DNA of 64,000 bases from Polynucleobacter corsicus (GCF_018688255.1 NZ_CP061314.1:372001-436000), one strand, 5' to 3'. Shown: positions 32,601 to 43,328, counted from the first letter of the stretch. Notes: generated by a model not told the origin, from the letters alone. Program-made: numbers and translations.

Positions 32601-32772
32601 GAATAAAGACAGCAACTGGCATGGCTTGATAGATCGATGCATCGGTTGCATAGCGGCCGCGACTAGCTATGTCCGTCAAGACCTCACCAGAGGTTTCTTG
32701 TCTCAGGCGTTTAGCAAGCTCTGCCTTATTGGCAACGAATTCTGGCAATGGCAAATCGACTGGCTTGTTCAT
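29695..32772 (-). CDS. FAD-binding / Fe-S oxidoreductase, GlcD-GlpC fusion (2-hydroxyacid dehydrogenase)
   Basis: A 1025-residue fusion. The N-terminal PCMH-type FAD domain has VLPRGGGTSQCGQTTGTSLV near residue 98 and MAGNNSCGSRSIAYGNM near residue 154. The FAD-oxidase C domain has GTWYAHASVGTLHVRP and SGEHGDGLCRGEW. The ferredoxin part has CNNNGHCRKFDAEVMCPSY and CVSCKACRRECP, and two CCG domains end it (FCCGRTYLAAG, SSCCGMAGSFGYE). It probably oxidises D-lactate, glycolate or a related acid and passes electrons to the quinone pool. Its start overlaps the upstream GntR gene by ATGA, so the two form an operon. The partial gene at 1-1884 is a paralogue. Confidence 0.92.
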   Translation of the reverse strand: MNKPVDLPLPEFVANKAELAKRLRQETSGEVLTDIASRGRYATDASIYQAMPVAVFIPKTAEDIATAIQIAADLGIPVLPRGGGTSQCGQTTGTSLVIDNTKYFRKLLHADPAKAIAIVEPGMVLDHLNAALKPHGLWYPVDVSTGGQATIGGMAGNNSCGSRSIAYGNMVHNVLGIDAWLANGEVASFGNYAHSSGAAKQLGDFVKGLANTLQLEIEAHFPKVLRRVAGYNLDVFYPQSELPYTQDGSVNLAHLLVGSEGTLAYFKSLELKLAPLPQHKVLGVVNFASFFKAMDSAQHIVRLGPTAVELVDRTMIDLARHNPSFKKTIETALIDASAQTPEAILLVEFSGEAHAPLLEKIKSLQNLMGDLGLPGSVVAMPDASLQKNLWEVRKAGLNIMMSLKGDGKPVSFIEDCAVPLESLAEYTQSLTEVFSKYGSRGTWYAHASVGTLHVRPILDMRRDGAQKMRAVAEEASALVRKYKGAYSGEHGDGLCRGEWISWQFGPKITQALAEIKHAFDPKGLFNPGKIVNPPKMDDASNFRFPPSYKVIPLQPALDWSAWNVQNNPVTEETSAPGTGGDPAMGFAKAVEMCNNNGHCRKFDAEVMCPSYRVTRDEKHLTRGRANTLRLALSNQLDIKDGSSPLGSDAIKEVMELCVSCKACRRECPTGVDMAKMKIEFLSAYKKRTGHTMRDLAVAYLPKYAPMISSIPWLPALLNLRNHIAPIAKLQEWVMGISAQRSLPIWKAKTFWSNQSAIAPYQFTPAELSKLDANGNKGVVLLADTFNAYFEDENIRAALQVLQAAGYRVHIPQKTKTETKSANACSKEFCCGRTYLAAGMVDKAKASLDELVNHLAPYAEKDISIIGLEPSCLFTLKDEALVMGFGERAVTVSKHARLLEEFLASEAKAGKLKLSLKTATRPVLFHGHCHQKAFAAVTPAMELLKLIPNVEPKLIESSCCGMAGSFGYEAEHIEVSKQMAEASLLPAIRKAPDSWVVADGTSCRHQIADGTQRDAVHIAKILAAHL

Positions 32773-33452
32773 GCCGCAACCTTCTCTGTAGATTCTGAGT
32801 CAATTAATTGAATAACAACATCACGCTTATTCATGACATGCTGGATCATGATTTTACGCATCCGTACGCTATCGCGGGCCTTTAATGCGTCTAACATTTC
32901 TTGATGTTCCTCGACCGCTTTTTCCCACTTAACCCCATCCTGATTAGAGCGAAAGCGGAGCGCTTCAATGCGAGCGTTGACTTGGCTAAATAGTTGACTG
33001 AGGACGGGATTGTTCGCTGCGTGATTGATAGCCTGGTGAATTTTGAGATTGAGTCGATAGTAGCTAGATAAATCCCTGCGGGCATACGAGGCCATCATTT
33101 CGTATTGGAGTGCTTCAAGTTCAATCAGTGTTTGATCGCTAATATTTTGCGCTGCCAGCTCTCCAGAGAAACCTTCTAAATTGGCGATGACATCAAAGGT
33201 ATGAATGATGTCGTCTCGGCTCAGTTGAATTGCTATGGCGCCACGGTTAGCAATTAATTCAACCAGGCCATCGGCAGCTAGACGTCGAATCGCCTCGCGA
33301 ATAGGGGTGCGTGAGACATTGAGTTGCTCTGCTAATTCGCGTTCATTGAGCTTGCTCCCTGGCGCAATGGAGCCCTCCACCAATAAAGCTCTGAGCTTCA
33401 GGAAGATGGCTTCATGCAAGTTTTGCGAGTTTGCTGGTGTTGTGAGCATCAT
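32769..33452 (-). CDS. GntR/FCD-family transcriptional regulator
   Basis: An N-terminal winged HTH (SKLNERELAEQLNVSRTPIREAIRRL, split as ELAEQLNVSRTP near residue 37) is followed by a C-terminal all-helical FCD ligand domain with metal-ligand His/Asp positions (RLNLKIHQAINHAANNPVL). FCD regulators sense small organic acids such as glycolate or lactate. I chose ATG 33452 rather than 33494: an AAGG site precedes it, and a candidate operator (33468-33480) would otherwise lie inside the gene. It overlaps the dehydrogenase gene and is divergent from the aminotransferase, so it probably controls both. Confidence 0.88.
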   Translation of the reverse strand: MMLTTPANSQNLHEAIFLKLRALLVEGSIAPGSKLNERELAEQLNVSRTPIREAIRRLAADGLVELIANRGAIAIQLSRDDIIHTFDVIANLEGFSGELAAQNISDQTLIELEALQYEMMASYARRDLSSYYRLNLKIHQAINHAANNPVLSQLFSQVNARIEALRFRSNQDGVKWEKAVEEHQEMLDALKARDSVRMRKIMIQHVMNKRDVVIQLIDSESTEKVAA

Positions 33453-33465
33453 GTGAAATGCCTTA

Positions 33466-33563
33466 AATTTGTATACATAATCACTATAACGCATCTATAA
33501 GCATAAATAATGCTCTAAATAGCTTATTTTTTGATTATTTGTTAAATATTTTGCATACAAAAT
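33466..33563. promoter_or_regulatory. Two candidate GntR operators in the divergent control region
   Basis: TTTGTATACATAA (33468-33480) and TTTTGCATACAAAAT (33549-33563) share the pattern ATTTTGYATACAWAAT and are each near-palindromic. They lie 80 bases apart between the regulator and the aminotransferase gene. The motif resembles the TTGTATACAA sites of FCD regulators. Confidence 0.6.
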
Positions 33564-33631
33564 TGTCAATTGCCAAAAAGTGACTTACACTCACCCCCAA
33601 GATTAACTAAAAAAACCAAGCGAGACTCAGC

Positions 33632-34816
33632 ATGCTAAAACTAGATAACCACCTCTCGGGACGTCATTTCTTACATATCCCCGGTCCAAGCCCAGTGCCT
33701 TCCCGCATTCTGAGGGCGATTAGCTATCAAACCATCGATCACCGTGGCCCTGAATTCGGAGCATTTGGCCTCAAGGTTTTAGATGGTATTAAAAAGATTT
33801 TCAAGACTGAGCAACCCGTCATTATTTATTCAGCCTCTGGAACCGGTTCTTGGGAAGGGGCTTTAGTCAACGTCCTCAATCCTGGCGATAAGGTGGTCTT
33901 TTATGAGACTGGCCATTTTGCAAACTTATGGCGTGCTTTGGCTAAAAAAATTGGTATTGAGGTTGAGGTGGTGGGTAAAGCAGGTGCTGATACTTGGCGT
34001 TGGGGTGTCGATGCATCCGTGATTGAAGAGCGTTTACGCAAAGATACTCAGCATGAAATTAAAGCAGTTTGCGTAGTGCATAACGAAACTTCCACTGGAA
34101 TTACATCCAATATTGCTGCTGTTCGTAAGGCGATTGATGATGCAAAGCATCCAGCACTATTACTCGTTGATAGCGTATCTGGCATTGGTTCTGCTGATTA
34201 TGAGCATGACAAATGGGGTGCTGACGTGACTGTTTCAGGTTCGCAAAAAGGCATGATGTTGCCTCCGGGTATCGGCTTTAATGCTTTGTCACCAAAAGCG
34301 ATTGAAGCAAGTAAGCACAGCAAAATTCCAAAAGCCTATTTAGCTTGGGATGAAATTTTAGAATCCAATAAAACGGGCTACTGGCCAACTACACCTAGCA
34401 CCAATCTCATGTACGGTTTGCATGAAGCAATCGATATGATGCAGACCGAAGGCTTGGACGCGATTTTTGCTCGCCATCAACGTTTGGCAGAAGCTTGTCG
34501 TCGCGCCGTTGCCGCTTGGGGCCTAGAGAACCAGTGTTTAGACCCAAGTGCCTATTCACCAGTATTGACAGCGATCGTAGTTCCAGAAGGAATGGATGCG
34601 GATGTTTTACGTAAACATGCCCTAGAAAAGTTCAATCTTTCGCTCGGAACTGGCCTAGGCAAGCTCAAAGGTAAGATTTTCCGTATCGGCCACCTTGGTG
34701 ATTGCAACGAATTAAGTCTCATGGCTGCCTTGAGCGGGGTTGAGATGAGTTTTAGTGCTATTGGCTATAAACCCAAGGCCAGCGGTGTAGTTGCTGCCCA
34801 AGAATTTCTAAAATAA
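33632..34816 (+). CDS. Class V aminotransferase (serine/alanine-glyoxylate type)
   Basis: This 394-residue PLP enzyme begins HFLHIPGPSPVPSRIL and has SASGTGSWEGALVNVL in the cofactor region, the Asp of LLVDSVSGIG, and the PLP lysine in SGSQKGMMLPPG near residue 206. GYWPTTPSTNLMYGL and GKIFRIGHLGDC near the C-terminus are typical of serine-glyoxylate aminotransferases. It would convert glyoxylate to glycine at the expense of serine or alanine. Divergent from the GntR gene and next to the 2-hydroxyacid dehydrogenase, it suggests a glycolate-glyoxylate assimilation unit. Confidence 0.88.
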   Translation: MLKLDNHLSGRHFLHIPGPSPVPSRILRAISYQTIDHRGPEFGAFGLKVLDGIKKIFKTEQPVIIYSASGTGSWEGALVNVLNPGDKVVFYETGHFANLWRALAKKIGIEVEVVGKAGADTWRWGVDASVIEERLRKDTQHEIKAVCVVHNETSTGITSNIAAVRKAIDDAKHPALLLVDSVSGIGSADYEHDKWGADVTVSGSQKGMMLPPGIGFNALSPKAIEASKHSKIPKAYLAWDEILESNKTGYWPTTPSTNLMYGLHEAIDMMQTEGLDAIFARHQRLAEACRRAVAAWGLENQCLDPSAYSPVLTAIVVPEGMDADVLRKHALEKFNLSLGTGLGKLKGKIFRIGHLGDCNELSLMAALSGVEMSFSAIGYKPKASGVVAAQEFLK

Positions 34817-34942
34817 TCAGTAAGTTGGGTGTAAATAGGGTGCTGGTTAGTAAATCTACTGGCTTGCACCCCTTATAATTCAAGTACTTATAAAGATAGC
34901 AGTTTCATCAAATAAAACATATTCGAGACAGAGAGAATTCAC

Positions 34943-35350
34943 ATGTTGGCAACTAAACCGTATTTAACTCAGGCTGATGTTCAAAAGATTTTGGATGCAG
35001 CTGACAAGCATGCTGCAGCAAATAACTGGGCTGTGACGATTGCTGTCTGTGATGACGGTGGCCATCTCTTAGGTTTGATCCGTCGCGATACATGTGCTCC
35101 TGTCTCCGCTTATATCGCTCAAGAAAAAGCGCGTACTGCTGCAATGGGTAAGCGCGAGAGTCGTGTCTACGAAGAGATTATTAATAATGGACGCATTTCC
35201 TTTTTATCTGCCCCGCATATTTCGGGCATGTTGGAAGGTGGCGTCAATATCGAGGTAAACGGGTTTACCATCGGCGCAGTCGGCGTTTCCGGCGTTAAAT
35301 CGACTGAGGATGCCGAAACCGCGAAGGCCGGCATTGCAGCCATTCTGTAA
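34943..35350 (+). CDS. GlcG/HbpS family protein
   Basis: A 135-residue protein with the compact fold of the GlcG/HbpS family (VQKILDAADKHAAANNW, VAVCDDGGHLLGLIRRD-like here as AVCDDGGHLLGLIRR, TIGAVGVSGVKSTEDAETAKAGI). Members bind heme or small ligands and often sit in glycolate utilisation operons, which agrees with the neighbours. Its exact role is unknown. It is preceded by its own AGAGAG ribosome site and lies 126 bases after the aminotransferase. Confidence 0.85.
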   Translation: MLATKPYLTQADVQKILDAADKHAAANNWAVTIAVCDDGGHLLGLIRRDTCAPVSAYIAQEKARTAAMGKRESRVYEEIINNGRISFLSAPHISGMLEGGVNIEVNGFTIGAVGVSGVKSTEDAETAKAGIAAIL

Positions 35351-35356
35351 GTTACC

Positions 35357-36761
<1,405 letters not shown>

Positions 36762-36775
<14 letters not shown>

Positions 36776-37715
36776 TTTTTCTGTCCCAAGCCTGAGTGGC
36801 TGCTAATAGCCACTCAGAAATCGAAGTCTCTTTTCCGTCGGGTAGATCCCTCAACCCTAAGTGCCTTGCAGCTTTACGTAACTCTTGTAAAGCCTGCTGC
36901 GCATTCTCAGTATGAATAGCGCTTGCTAAAGTTTGCTTACTGAGTTTCTCACTATGCTCATCAAGCACTAGAGGTAGATGCAGGTAGCTTGGCGTTTCAT
37001 ACCCCAAGACTCTTTGCAGATACATTTGTCGTGCTGTGTTGTTCAGTAAATCTGCCCCGCGCACAATGTGCGTAATGCCTTGCTCAGCATCATCCACTAC
37101 GACGGCCAGTTGATAGGTAAATATGCCATCCCGACGCCGCAACACAAAGTCTCCCACTTCTCGATTGAGATCTTGAGTTTGTTTACCTAGGGCGAGATCT
37201 TCAAAATCAATGCCGAGTCCTGGTGGCAGGGCAAGTCGCCAAGCTACGTCGGTTGATGATCTTTCTAGCTCATCGTATGTGCCAATTTGATGGGGGCGAC
37301 AGGTTCCCGGGTAGACCATCTCTTGATTGCGGGTGGTCATTACGCCACGAGCTTTTAGGGCGTTTGCAATGTCTTGTCGAGAGCAGGTGCAGGGATAGAC
37401 GATTTGGAGCTGATTTAAGCGCTCCAGAGCCTTTTTATAGCGCTCTTGATGCTTGGATTGCCAAGTTGGCTCCTCGTCCCAAGTGAGGCCGCAGGCAAGC
37501 AATTGGCGCATGATCTCTTGATCTGCCCCGGAAATACAGCGGGGAGCGTCTAAATCCTCCATTCTGAGAAGCCATTTCCCATGATTTTTACGGGCATCTA
37601 ACCAGCTTCCCAGGGCAGCAACGAGCGATCCGGCATGAAGTGGGCCGGTGGGCGAGGGGGCAAATCGCCCGCGATAGCGGTCGGCTGGGGGTGAGGGGTT
37701 TTTGAAGTTCGGCAC
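36762..37715 (-). CDS. gluQ: Glutamyl-queuosine tRNA(Asp) synthetase
   Basis: This 317-residue truncated glutamyl-tRNA synthetase paralogue attaches glutamate to queuosine in tRNA-Asp. HIGH-like motif in FAPSPTGPLHAGSLVAALGSWLDA near residue 18, zinc cysteines in YPCTCSRQD and YPGTCRPHQ, and a KLSKQT motif near residue 240. It lacks the C-terminal anticodon-binding domain, as the family does. It is divergent from dnaE (15-base gap). With queG it shows that queuosine modification is complete at the tRNA level. Confidence 0.94.
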
Positions 37716-37730
37716 AGCTAAAATGATCTC

Positions 37731-40700
37731 ATGGCTTCACCCCGTTTTGTTCATCTACGCGTCCATTCCGAGTTTTCAATTACGGATGGCGTCGTTCGCA
37801 TTGACGATGCGGTAGCTGCTGCTGAAAAAGATGGCATGGGCGCCTTGGCTCTTACCGACTTAAGTAATTTATTTGGCTTGGTCCGTTTTTATAGTGCTGC
37901 ACGCTCCGGCGGAATTAAGCCAATTGCAGGCGCAGATGTTTGGGTGAGTAATCCTCAAGACCCAGATCAACCTCATCGTTTATTGCTCCTGGTTCAAAAT
38001 CACTCTGGCTATCTCAATTTATGCCAGCTCTTGAGTAAGGCCTCTCTTGAGAATCAATCCCGCGGTCGAGCTGAGGTCGATCTCAAATGGTTCAGCGAGC
38101 CAGCCTCAAAGGCGGAAGATAAAGCTGCAAAAAGAACGTTGTCGTATGGATTAATTGCACTTTCAGGAGGACGTTGGGGTGATGTCGGTGCTGCGCTCCT
38201 CGCTGGTCAAGAAGATTTAGCTAAAGAGGCTGCTCAGCGTTGGGCGAGCTTATTTCCAAATGCTTTTTACATTGAAGTGCAGCGCGGCGGCCATCCTCAG
38301 GATGAGCAGCAACTTCAGTTGGCTTGCCACCTTGCTAGTGAAATGGATTTGCCGATTGTTGCTACGCATCCAGTGCAGTTTATGAAGCGCAGTGATTTCA
38401 TAGCCCATGAGGCTCGAGTCTGTATTGCTGAAGGTGAGCTTTTAGGCAATCCTCGTCGCACCAAGAAATTTAATGAAGAGCAATATTTTTTATCTCAAGA
38501 GGAGATGGAAAAGCGCTTTGCAGATTTACCTGTTGCACTAGCTAACTCGGTAGAGATCGCTAAACGTTGCAACCTATCTTTAACCTTAGGTCAGCCACGC
38601 TTACCGGATTTTCCAACGCCGCCTGGTATTACGCTCGACGATTATTTATTGCAGCAATCTGAGATTGGTTTGAAGCGCCACATGGAGCGCAATTTCCCGG
38701 ATTCAGAGGAGCGCGCCAAGGAAGAGGCTCGCTATCACGAGCGCTTAGTCTTTGAGGTGAAGACAATTGCTCAGATGGGTTTCCCGGGTTACTTTCTGAT
38801 TGTTGCGGACTTTATTAACTGGGCAAAAAATAATGGCGTGCCAGTTGGCCCTGGTCGTGGATCTGGTGCCGGCTCTTTGGTCGCCTATTCATTGGGTATT
38901 ACTGATCTTGACCCGCTGCGTTACAACTTGCTCTTTGAGCGCTTCCTCAATCCTGAGCGGGTATCGATGCCCGACTTCGATATTGACTTTTGTCAGCATG
39001 GGCGCGATCGCGTTATTCAGTACGTAAAAGATAAATACGGCAAGGATGCAGTCAGTCAAATTGCGACCTTTGGAACGATGGCTGCAAGAGCGGCAATTCG
39101 TGACGTTGGTCGCGTACTCGAGCAAGGCTATAACTTCGTTGACGGTATTGCGAAATTGATTCCGAATAAGCCAGGTCAGTACATGACGATTGAAATGGCT
39201 AAGAAGGAAGAGAAGCAATTAGGTGAGCGTGAAAAGAATGAAGATGAAGTGCGTCAGCTTTTATCTCTCGCACAGCAGTTAGAGGGTATGACCCGTAACG
39301 TGGGTATGCATGCAGGTGGTGTATTAATTGCGCCTGGCCGCTTAACTGATTTTTGCCCGCTGTATACACAAGAAGCGAAAGATTCTAAAGACCAAGAGAG
39401 CGGTTCAGTCATTAGTCAGTTTGATAAGGACGACGTAGAGGCTATCGGCTTAGTCAAGTTCGACTTCCTAGGCTTAACTACCTTAACGATTTTGGCAGCT
39501 GCTGAGAAATGGATTCAGACGCTACATGCCGACCGTAAAGATTGGAATATCGGTGAAATTCTGCTCGATGATCAAAAGGCTTTTGAGGTTCTAAAGAATG
39601 CTAATACGGTCGCCGTCTTCCAGTTAGAAAGTCGCGGCATGCAAGGCATGCTGCGTGAAGCCAAGCCTGACCGCTTCGAGGATATTATTGCGCTCGTTGC
39701 CCTCTACCGTCCTGGACCAATGGACTTGATCCCGGACTTTATTGAGCGTAAGCACGGGCGGCAAAAAGTAGAGTATCCGGATCCTCGGATTGAGCCAGTT
39801 CTGCAAGAAACCTACGGCATCATGGTCTACCAAGAGCAGGTGATGCAGATGGCGCAGATGATCGGCGGATATTCACTTGGTGGCGCAGATATGTTGCGTC
39901 GCGCAATGGGTAAGAAGAAGCCTGAGGAGATGGCGCAGCATCGTAAGATTTTTAGTGACGGTGCAAAAGCGGGTGGCATTACTGAAGGCAAAGCCAACGA
40001 GATTTATGACTTGATGGAGCGTTTTGCAGGCTATGGATTTAATAAATCCCATGCTGCTGCTTATGCGCTCCTGGCATATCAAACTGCTTGGCTAAAAGCC
40101 TATTACCCCGCTGAATTTATGGCTGCCAACTTATCGCTCGCAATGGATGACACCGATAAGGTGAAGATTCTGTACGACGATTGCTTGGCAAATAATATTC
40201 GCGTGTTCTCGCCTGATATCAATACTGGTGTGTATGTGTTCACACCATTGCGTGCACCCGATGCGGCACCGGATTCTCCTATTAGCCATATTCGTTATGG
40301 TTTAGGCGCAGTGAGGGGGACTGGTGAGGCGGCAATCGAGGTGATTGTGAAGGCACGCGAGTCTGGCGGCCCTTTTAAGGATCTGTTTGATTTCTGTGCG
40401 CGAGTTGATCGCAGGCAGGTCAACCGCCGTGCCATTGAGGCCTTGATGCGTGCTGGCGCCTTTGATAGCTTGTATAAAGACTCCATTCCTGCTGGTGGTA
40501 ATCCTTACGATATTCGATCTACTCTATTGGCTTCTCTCGCGCGCGCCATTGAGGCTGCCGAACAAGCTGAAGCCTCAATTAATCAAGTGAGTTTGTTTGA
40601 GGTGGCAGGAGAAGATGATCGTCATTTGCCAGAGTTAGTCCGTGAATTACCCTGGTCTGAAAAGAAGCGTCTCCAGGATGAGAAAAGTGCTCTAGGACTT

Positions 40701-41357
40701 TGCTTGACCGGCCATATGTTCGATGCCTACCGCGAAGAGACGGCGCATTTCATTCGCCAGCCATTAGTCAAGGTGACCGAGGGTAAGGATCAGCTAATCG
40801 CTGGCATTATTACCTCTGCTCGGATGTTGACCGGTCAGCGTGGCCGCATGATGATTGCAACGATTGATGATGGTACCGCTGCGATTGAAGTAACGCTCTA
40901 TAGCGAAGTCTATGAACCTAATCGTTCTTGGCTCAAAGAAGATGAGTTGCTGGTGGCAAAAGTAAATATCACTCCTGATAAGTTTTCTGGCGGAGTGCGT
41001 ATTGTGTCTGAGGCGGTGATGGATATAACGGGAGCCCGTATGCGTTTTGCGCGTAACCTTCATCTGTCCATCGATTCAGGAATTGATCTCCAATCTTTAC
41101 GTAGCCAAATTGGACCTTACTTGATGAGTAACCGGGTGCGTGATCCCCGGCTGGGTCCTGCAGCAGCCTCTATGCCAAGCGCTAGCGAAGGCATGAAGGG
41201 TTTGATGCTCACAGCTGCAGTAACCACTAGTGGTGGAGCCTGTCTAATGCAGTTCCCAGATGAGTTGCGCATCTATCCAGATGATGCTTGCTTGCATAGC
41301 TTGAATCAAATTTTGGCAGCCAAGCAATCCAATACCGTTCAGGTTCAGTACCTCTAA
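37731..41357 (+). CDS. dnaE: DNA polymerase III alpha subunit
   Basis: The replicative polymerase, 1208 residues. The PHP domain begins RVHSEFSITDGVVRIDDAV. The polymerase core carries GRGSGAGSLVAYSLGITD and the catalytic Asp pair in MPDFDIDFCQ near residue 418, with AIRDVGRVL and GYGFNKSHAAAYALLAYQTAW further on. An OB-fold (IAGIITSARMLTGQRGRMM) lies near residue 1025. It is divergent from gluQ and convergent with the LPS glycosyltransferase genes. Confidence 0.97.
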   Translation: MASPRFVHLRVHSEFSITDGVVRIDDAVAAAEKDGMGALALTDLSNLFGLVRFYSAARSGGIKPIAGADVWVSNPQDPDQPHRLLLLVQNHSGYLNLCQLLSKASLENQSRGRAEVDLKWFSEPASKAEDKAAKRTLSYGLIALSGGRWGDVGAALLAGQEDLAKEAAQRWASLFPNAFYIEVQRGGHPQDEQQLQLACHLASEMDLPIVATHPVQFMKRSDFIAHEARVCIAEGELLGNPRRTKKFNEEQYFLSQEEMEKRFADLPVALANSVEIAKRCNLSLTLGQPRLPDFPTPPGITLDDYLLQQSEIGLKRHMERNFPDSEERAKEEARYHERLVFEVKTIAQMGFPGYFLIVADFINWAKNNGVPVGPGRGSGAGSLVAYSLGITDLDPLRYNLLFERFLNPERVSMPDFDIDFCQHGRDRVIQYVKDKYGKDAVSQIATFGTMAARAAIRDVGRVLEQGYNFVDGIAKLIPNKPGQYMTIEMAKKEEKQLGEREKNEDEVRQLLSLAQQLEGMTRNVGMHAGGVLIAPGRLTDFCPLYTQEAKDSKDQESGSVISQFDKDDVEAIGLVKFDFLGLTTLTILAAAEKWIQTLHADRKDWNIGEILLDDQKAFEVLKNANTVAVFQLESRGMQGMLREAKPDRFEDIIALVALYRPGPMDLIPDFIERKHGRQKVEYPDPRIEPVLQETYGIMVYQEQVMQMAQMIGGYSLGGADMLRRAMGKKKPEEMAQHRKIFSDGAKAGGITEGKANEIYDLMERFAGYGFNKSHAAAYALLAYQTAWLKAYYPAEFMAANLSLAMDDTDKVKILYDDCLANNIRVFSPDINTGVYVFTPLRAPDAAPDSPISHIRYGLGAVRGTGEAAIEVIVKARESGGPFKDLFDFCARVDRRQVNRRAIEALMRAGAFDSLYKDSIPAGGNPYDIRSTLLASLARAIEAAEQAEASINQVSLFEVAGEDDRHLPELVRELPWSEKKRLQDEKSALGLCLTGHMFDAYREETAHFIRQPLVKVTEGKDQLIAGIITSARMLTGQRGRMMIATIDDGTAAIEVTLYSEVYEPNRSWLKEDELLVAKVNITPDKFSGGVRIVSEAVMDITGARMRFARNLHLSIDSGIDLQSLRSQIGPYLMSNRVRDPRLGPAAASMPSASEGMKGLMLTAAVTTSGGACLMQFPDELRIYPDDACLHSLNQILAAKQSNTVQVQYL

Positions 41358-41370
41358 GCGCGTACTGCTT

Positions 41371-42528
41371 TTATTGCTTTGTTGCGCTTTGCAGTGCTTC
41401 GATCACCTGATCTGGACCTAGCTGGTCTAAACATTCGCTATTACTGCTTGCACGATCCTCGCAACCCGCTTTGCGGCAGGGAACGCATTCACCAGGCCCT
41501 TGCAAGATTGTGACATTGCCAACCGTCTGTGAGCGAGCTCTTAATTGATATGGCTGTTCACCAATAAAACCATTAGGCCATGGCCCAAAGTTGGTGGGTG
41601 GTGTTGGGCCAAATAGAGCTATGGTCGGTGTATTGCATGCGGCTGCCAAGTGCGTAATAGAGGTGTCTACCCCAATATAAGCTATCGCTCCACGAATCAG
41701 CGTTCCCGCCTGTGGAATAGTGAGTAGGCCTGCGGTATCAACGACATGTTTACGGGTTTGTTCATCCAGCAATGAAAGAATATCTTGATTGAGTTGCAGA
41801 TCTTGCTTGGCCGGGGATGCGCTCAGCACCACTTGCCAACCTTGTTTTGTAATCCACTTCAGTAATGTTTGCCAATACGCAAGTGGCCAACGCTTGTATG
41901 CGGTTAAAGGTCCGGGATGCACTACGACATAAGGTGAATGAAGTTGAGCGGCAATGCTTGGAGTAATCGGATCACCGGCAGGAGCTGTCACCGAGACTGG
42001 TTTAGTAAATAATTCCAGTGGATTTTTATAAAAGATCTCGAGCAGACGAAGCTTTTCAGTAATGACATGTTGCGCAAAATAATCTACGTCAACTGTATGT
42101 AAGCTGATCGATTTTTTCCAGGCATTTTGTTTATCACTTTTACTTTTTTTAGTCTTATCTTGCTCAGTGAGGCCTTGAGGATGGCCACCTAGTACACCCA
42201 CGCGGTGATGGGCGGCTGCTAGGCCGTAAAAATAGGCGCGATCACTGGGTTGTGTAACCACTGCCAAGTCATAACGCTGAAAGAGTTTGAAAAACAAAGA
42301 GAAATACTCTTTGAGATTGGGGCGGTCAGAAGTTTCGATTGTCTGGGTAATATCGGGATTGCCTTTGAGCATCTCGAGCTTGCCACGGTAGCCCAAAAAG
42401 TGAAACTCCGCATCTGGCCACAATTCACGCGCTTGTGAAATGAGCGGTGTAGTGACAAGGACATCCCCAATTTGGCGAGTCGCAATAAACAAAACTTTTT
42501 TAGGCTTCAGTGCTGAGAATGCAGTCAT
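41371..42528 (-). CDS. Glycosyltransferase family 9 (heptosyltransferase-like)
   Basis: A 385-residue GT9 enzyme of LPS core synthesis. KVLFIATRQIGDVLVTTPLI near the N-terminus is the nucleotide-sugar acceptor loop. VVHPGPLTAYKRWPLAYWQ and IGVDTSITHLAAACNTPTIALFGPTPPTNFGPW (split around GVDTSITHLA) are the donor site. A Cys-rich end (CVPCRKAGCEDRASSNSEC) is common in RfaQ-like proteins. ATG 42528 is preferred; TTG at 42546, 2 bases after the upstream stop, is an alternative. It ends the minus-strand group of three glycosyltransferases. Confidence 0.87.
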   Translation of the reverse strand: MTAFSALKPKKVLFIATRQIGDVLVTTPLISQARELWPDAEFHFLGYRGKLEMLKGNPDITQTIETSDRPNLKEYFSLFFKLFQRYDLAVVTQPSDRAYFYGLAAAHHRVGVLGGHPQGLTEQDKTKKSKSDKQNAWKKSISLHTVDVDYFAQHVITEKLRLLEIFYKNPLELFTKPVSVTAPAGDPITPSIAAQLHSPYVVVHPGPLTAYKRWPLAYWQTLLKWITKQGWQVVLSASPAKQDLQLNQDILSLLDEQTRKHVVDTAGLLTIPQAGTLIRGAIAYIGVDTSITHLAAACNTPTIALFGPTPPTNFGPWPNGFIGEQPYQLRARSQTVGNVTILQGPGECVPCRKAGCEDRASSNSECLDQLGPDQVIEALQSATKQ

Positions 42529-42548
42529 GGGGCTAATGTAACTCAATC

Positions 42549-43328
42549 CTACTGAGCTTTAGCTAGAATTTTTCCACGGACGCGACGTGCATTTTCTGCT
42601 GCATTCGATTGATCGTTGATACGGTGGTAGAGGTGTAGCACCTCGGTAGCCCAAGATCCAGATTTACGAATCAAACCCCTATTTTGTAGTCTGAAAACAA
42701 AATCAGCATCCTCATGTCCCCAGCCTGTCATGGTCTCATCAAATCCACTAATGGCTAAGGCATCAGTCTTCCAGCACGCCATATTGCAGCCTTTGATGCG
42801 GCGCCAGACAAATTTTTTGTAGTTGCGCCAGGCTCCATCACCTAACTTGATTGTGAGAGGCCAGTACTTATTGATGCCTCCGGATAGTCGATAGCTCAGT
42901 AGACTTTTGCTGAATTTCTTGAAATCCCAGCGTGGCCATGACAGTAAATGCTTGCTGAGTTTGTCATTCAGTAAGACACGGCTACCTGTTATTAGATGGT
43001 TTGCCTGAGACAGTGCGCGATGTTGTGCAATAAAGTCTGGCTGAACAATACAGTCACCATCTAGAAAAATTAAATATTCACCAACTGATGTTTCGATAGC
43101 TTGATTAAGGATGAGAGTTTTTCGAAATCCCTGATCTTCTTGCCAAAGATGAGTGATTTTTACTGGGAAATTTTTCTGGGTTGCTTCTATGAGATCTTTT
43201 GTATCTTGGGTTGAGCCATCATCAGCAATGATGATTTCAAAATCTAAATCGGTTTGAGTGCTAAGTGACTCAAGACAGAGTTTGAGAGCTTGCGGCCAGT
43301 TATAGGTCGCCAAAAGAACGGAGATCAT
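42549..43328 (-). CDS. Glycosyltransferase family 2 (LPS core/O-chain)
   Basis: A GT-A glycosyltransferase of 259 residues. It starts ISVLLATYNWPQALKLCLESL, then ADDGSTQDTKDL, YLIFLDGDCIVQPDFI with the DxD motif, and GWGHEDADFVFRLQNRG as the acceptor or ED-type base. I chose ATG 43328 because it overlaps the upstream stop by ATGA; longer starts would add residues read from within the upstream gene. Acceptor sugar unknown. Confidence 0.85.
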   Translation of the reverse strand: MISVLLATYNWPQALKLCLESLSTQTDLDFEIIIADDGSTQDTKDLIEATQKNFPVKITHLWQEDQGFRKTLILNQAIETSVGEYLIFLDGDCIVQPDFIAQHRALSQANHLITGSRVLLNDKLSKHLLSWPRWDFKKFSKSLLSYRLSGGINKYWPLTIKLGDGAWRNYKKFVWRRIKGCNMACWKTDALAISGFDETMTGWGHEDADFVFRLQNRGLIRKSGSWATEVLHLYHRINDQSNAAENARRVRGKILAKAQ

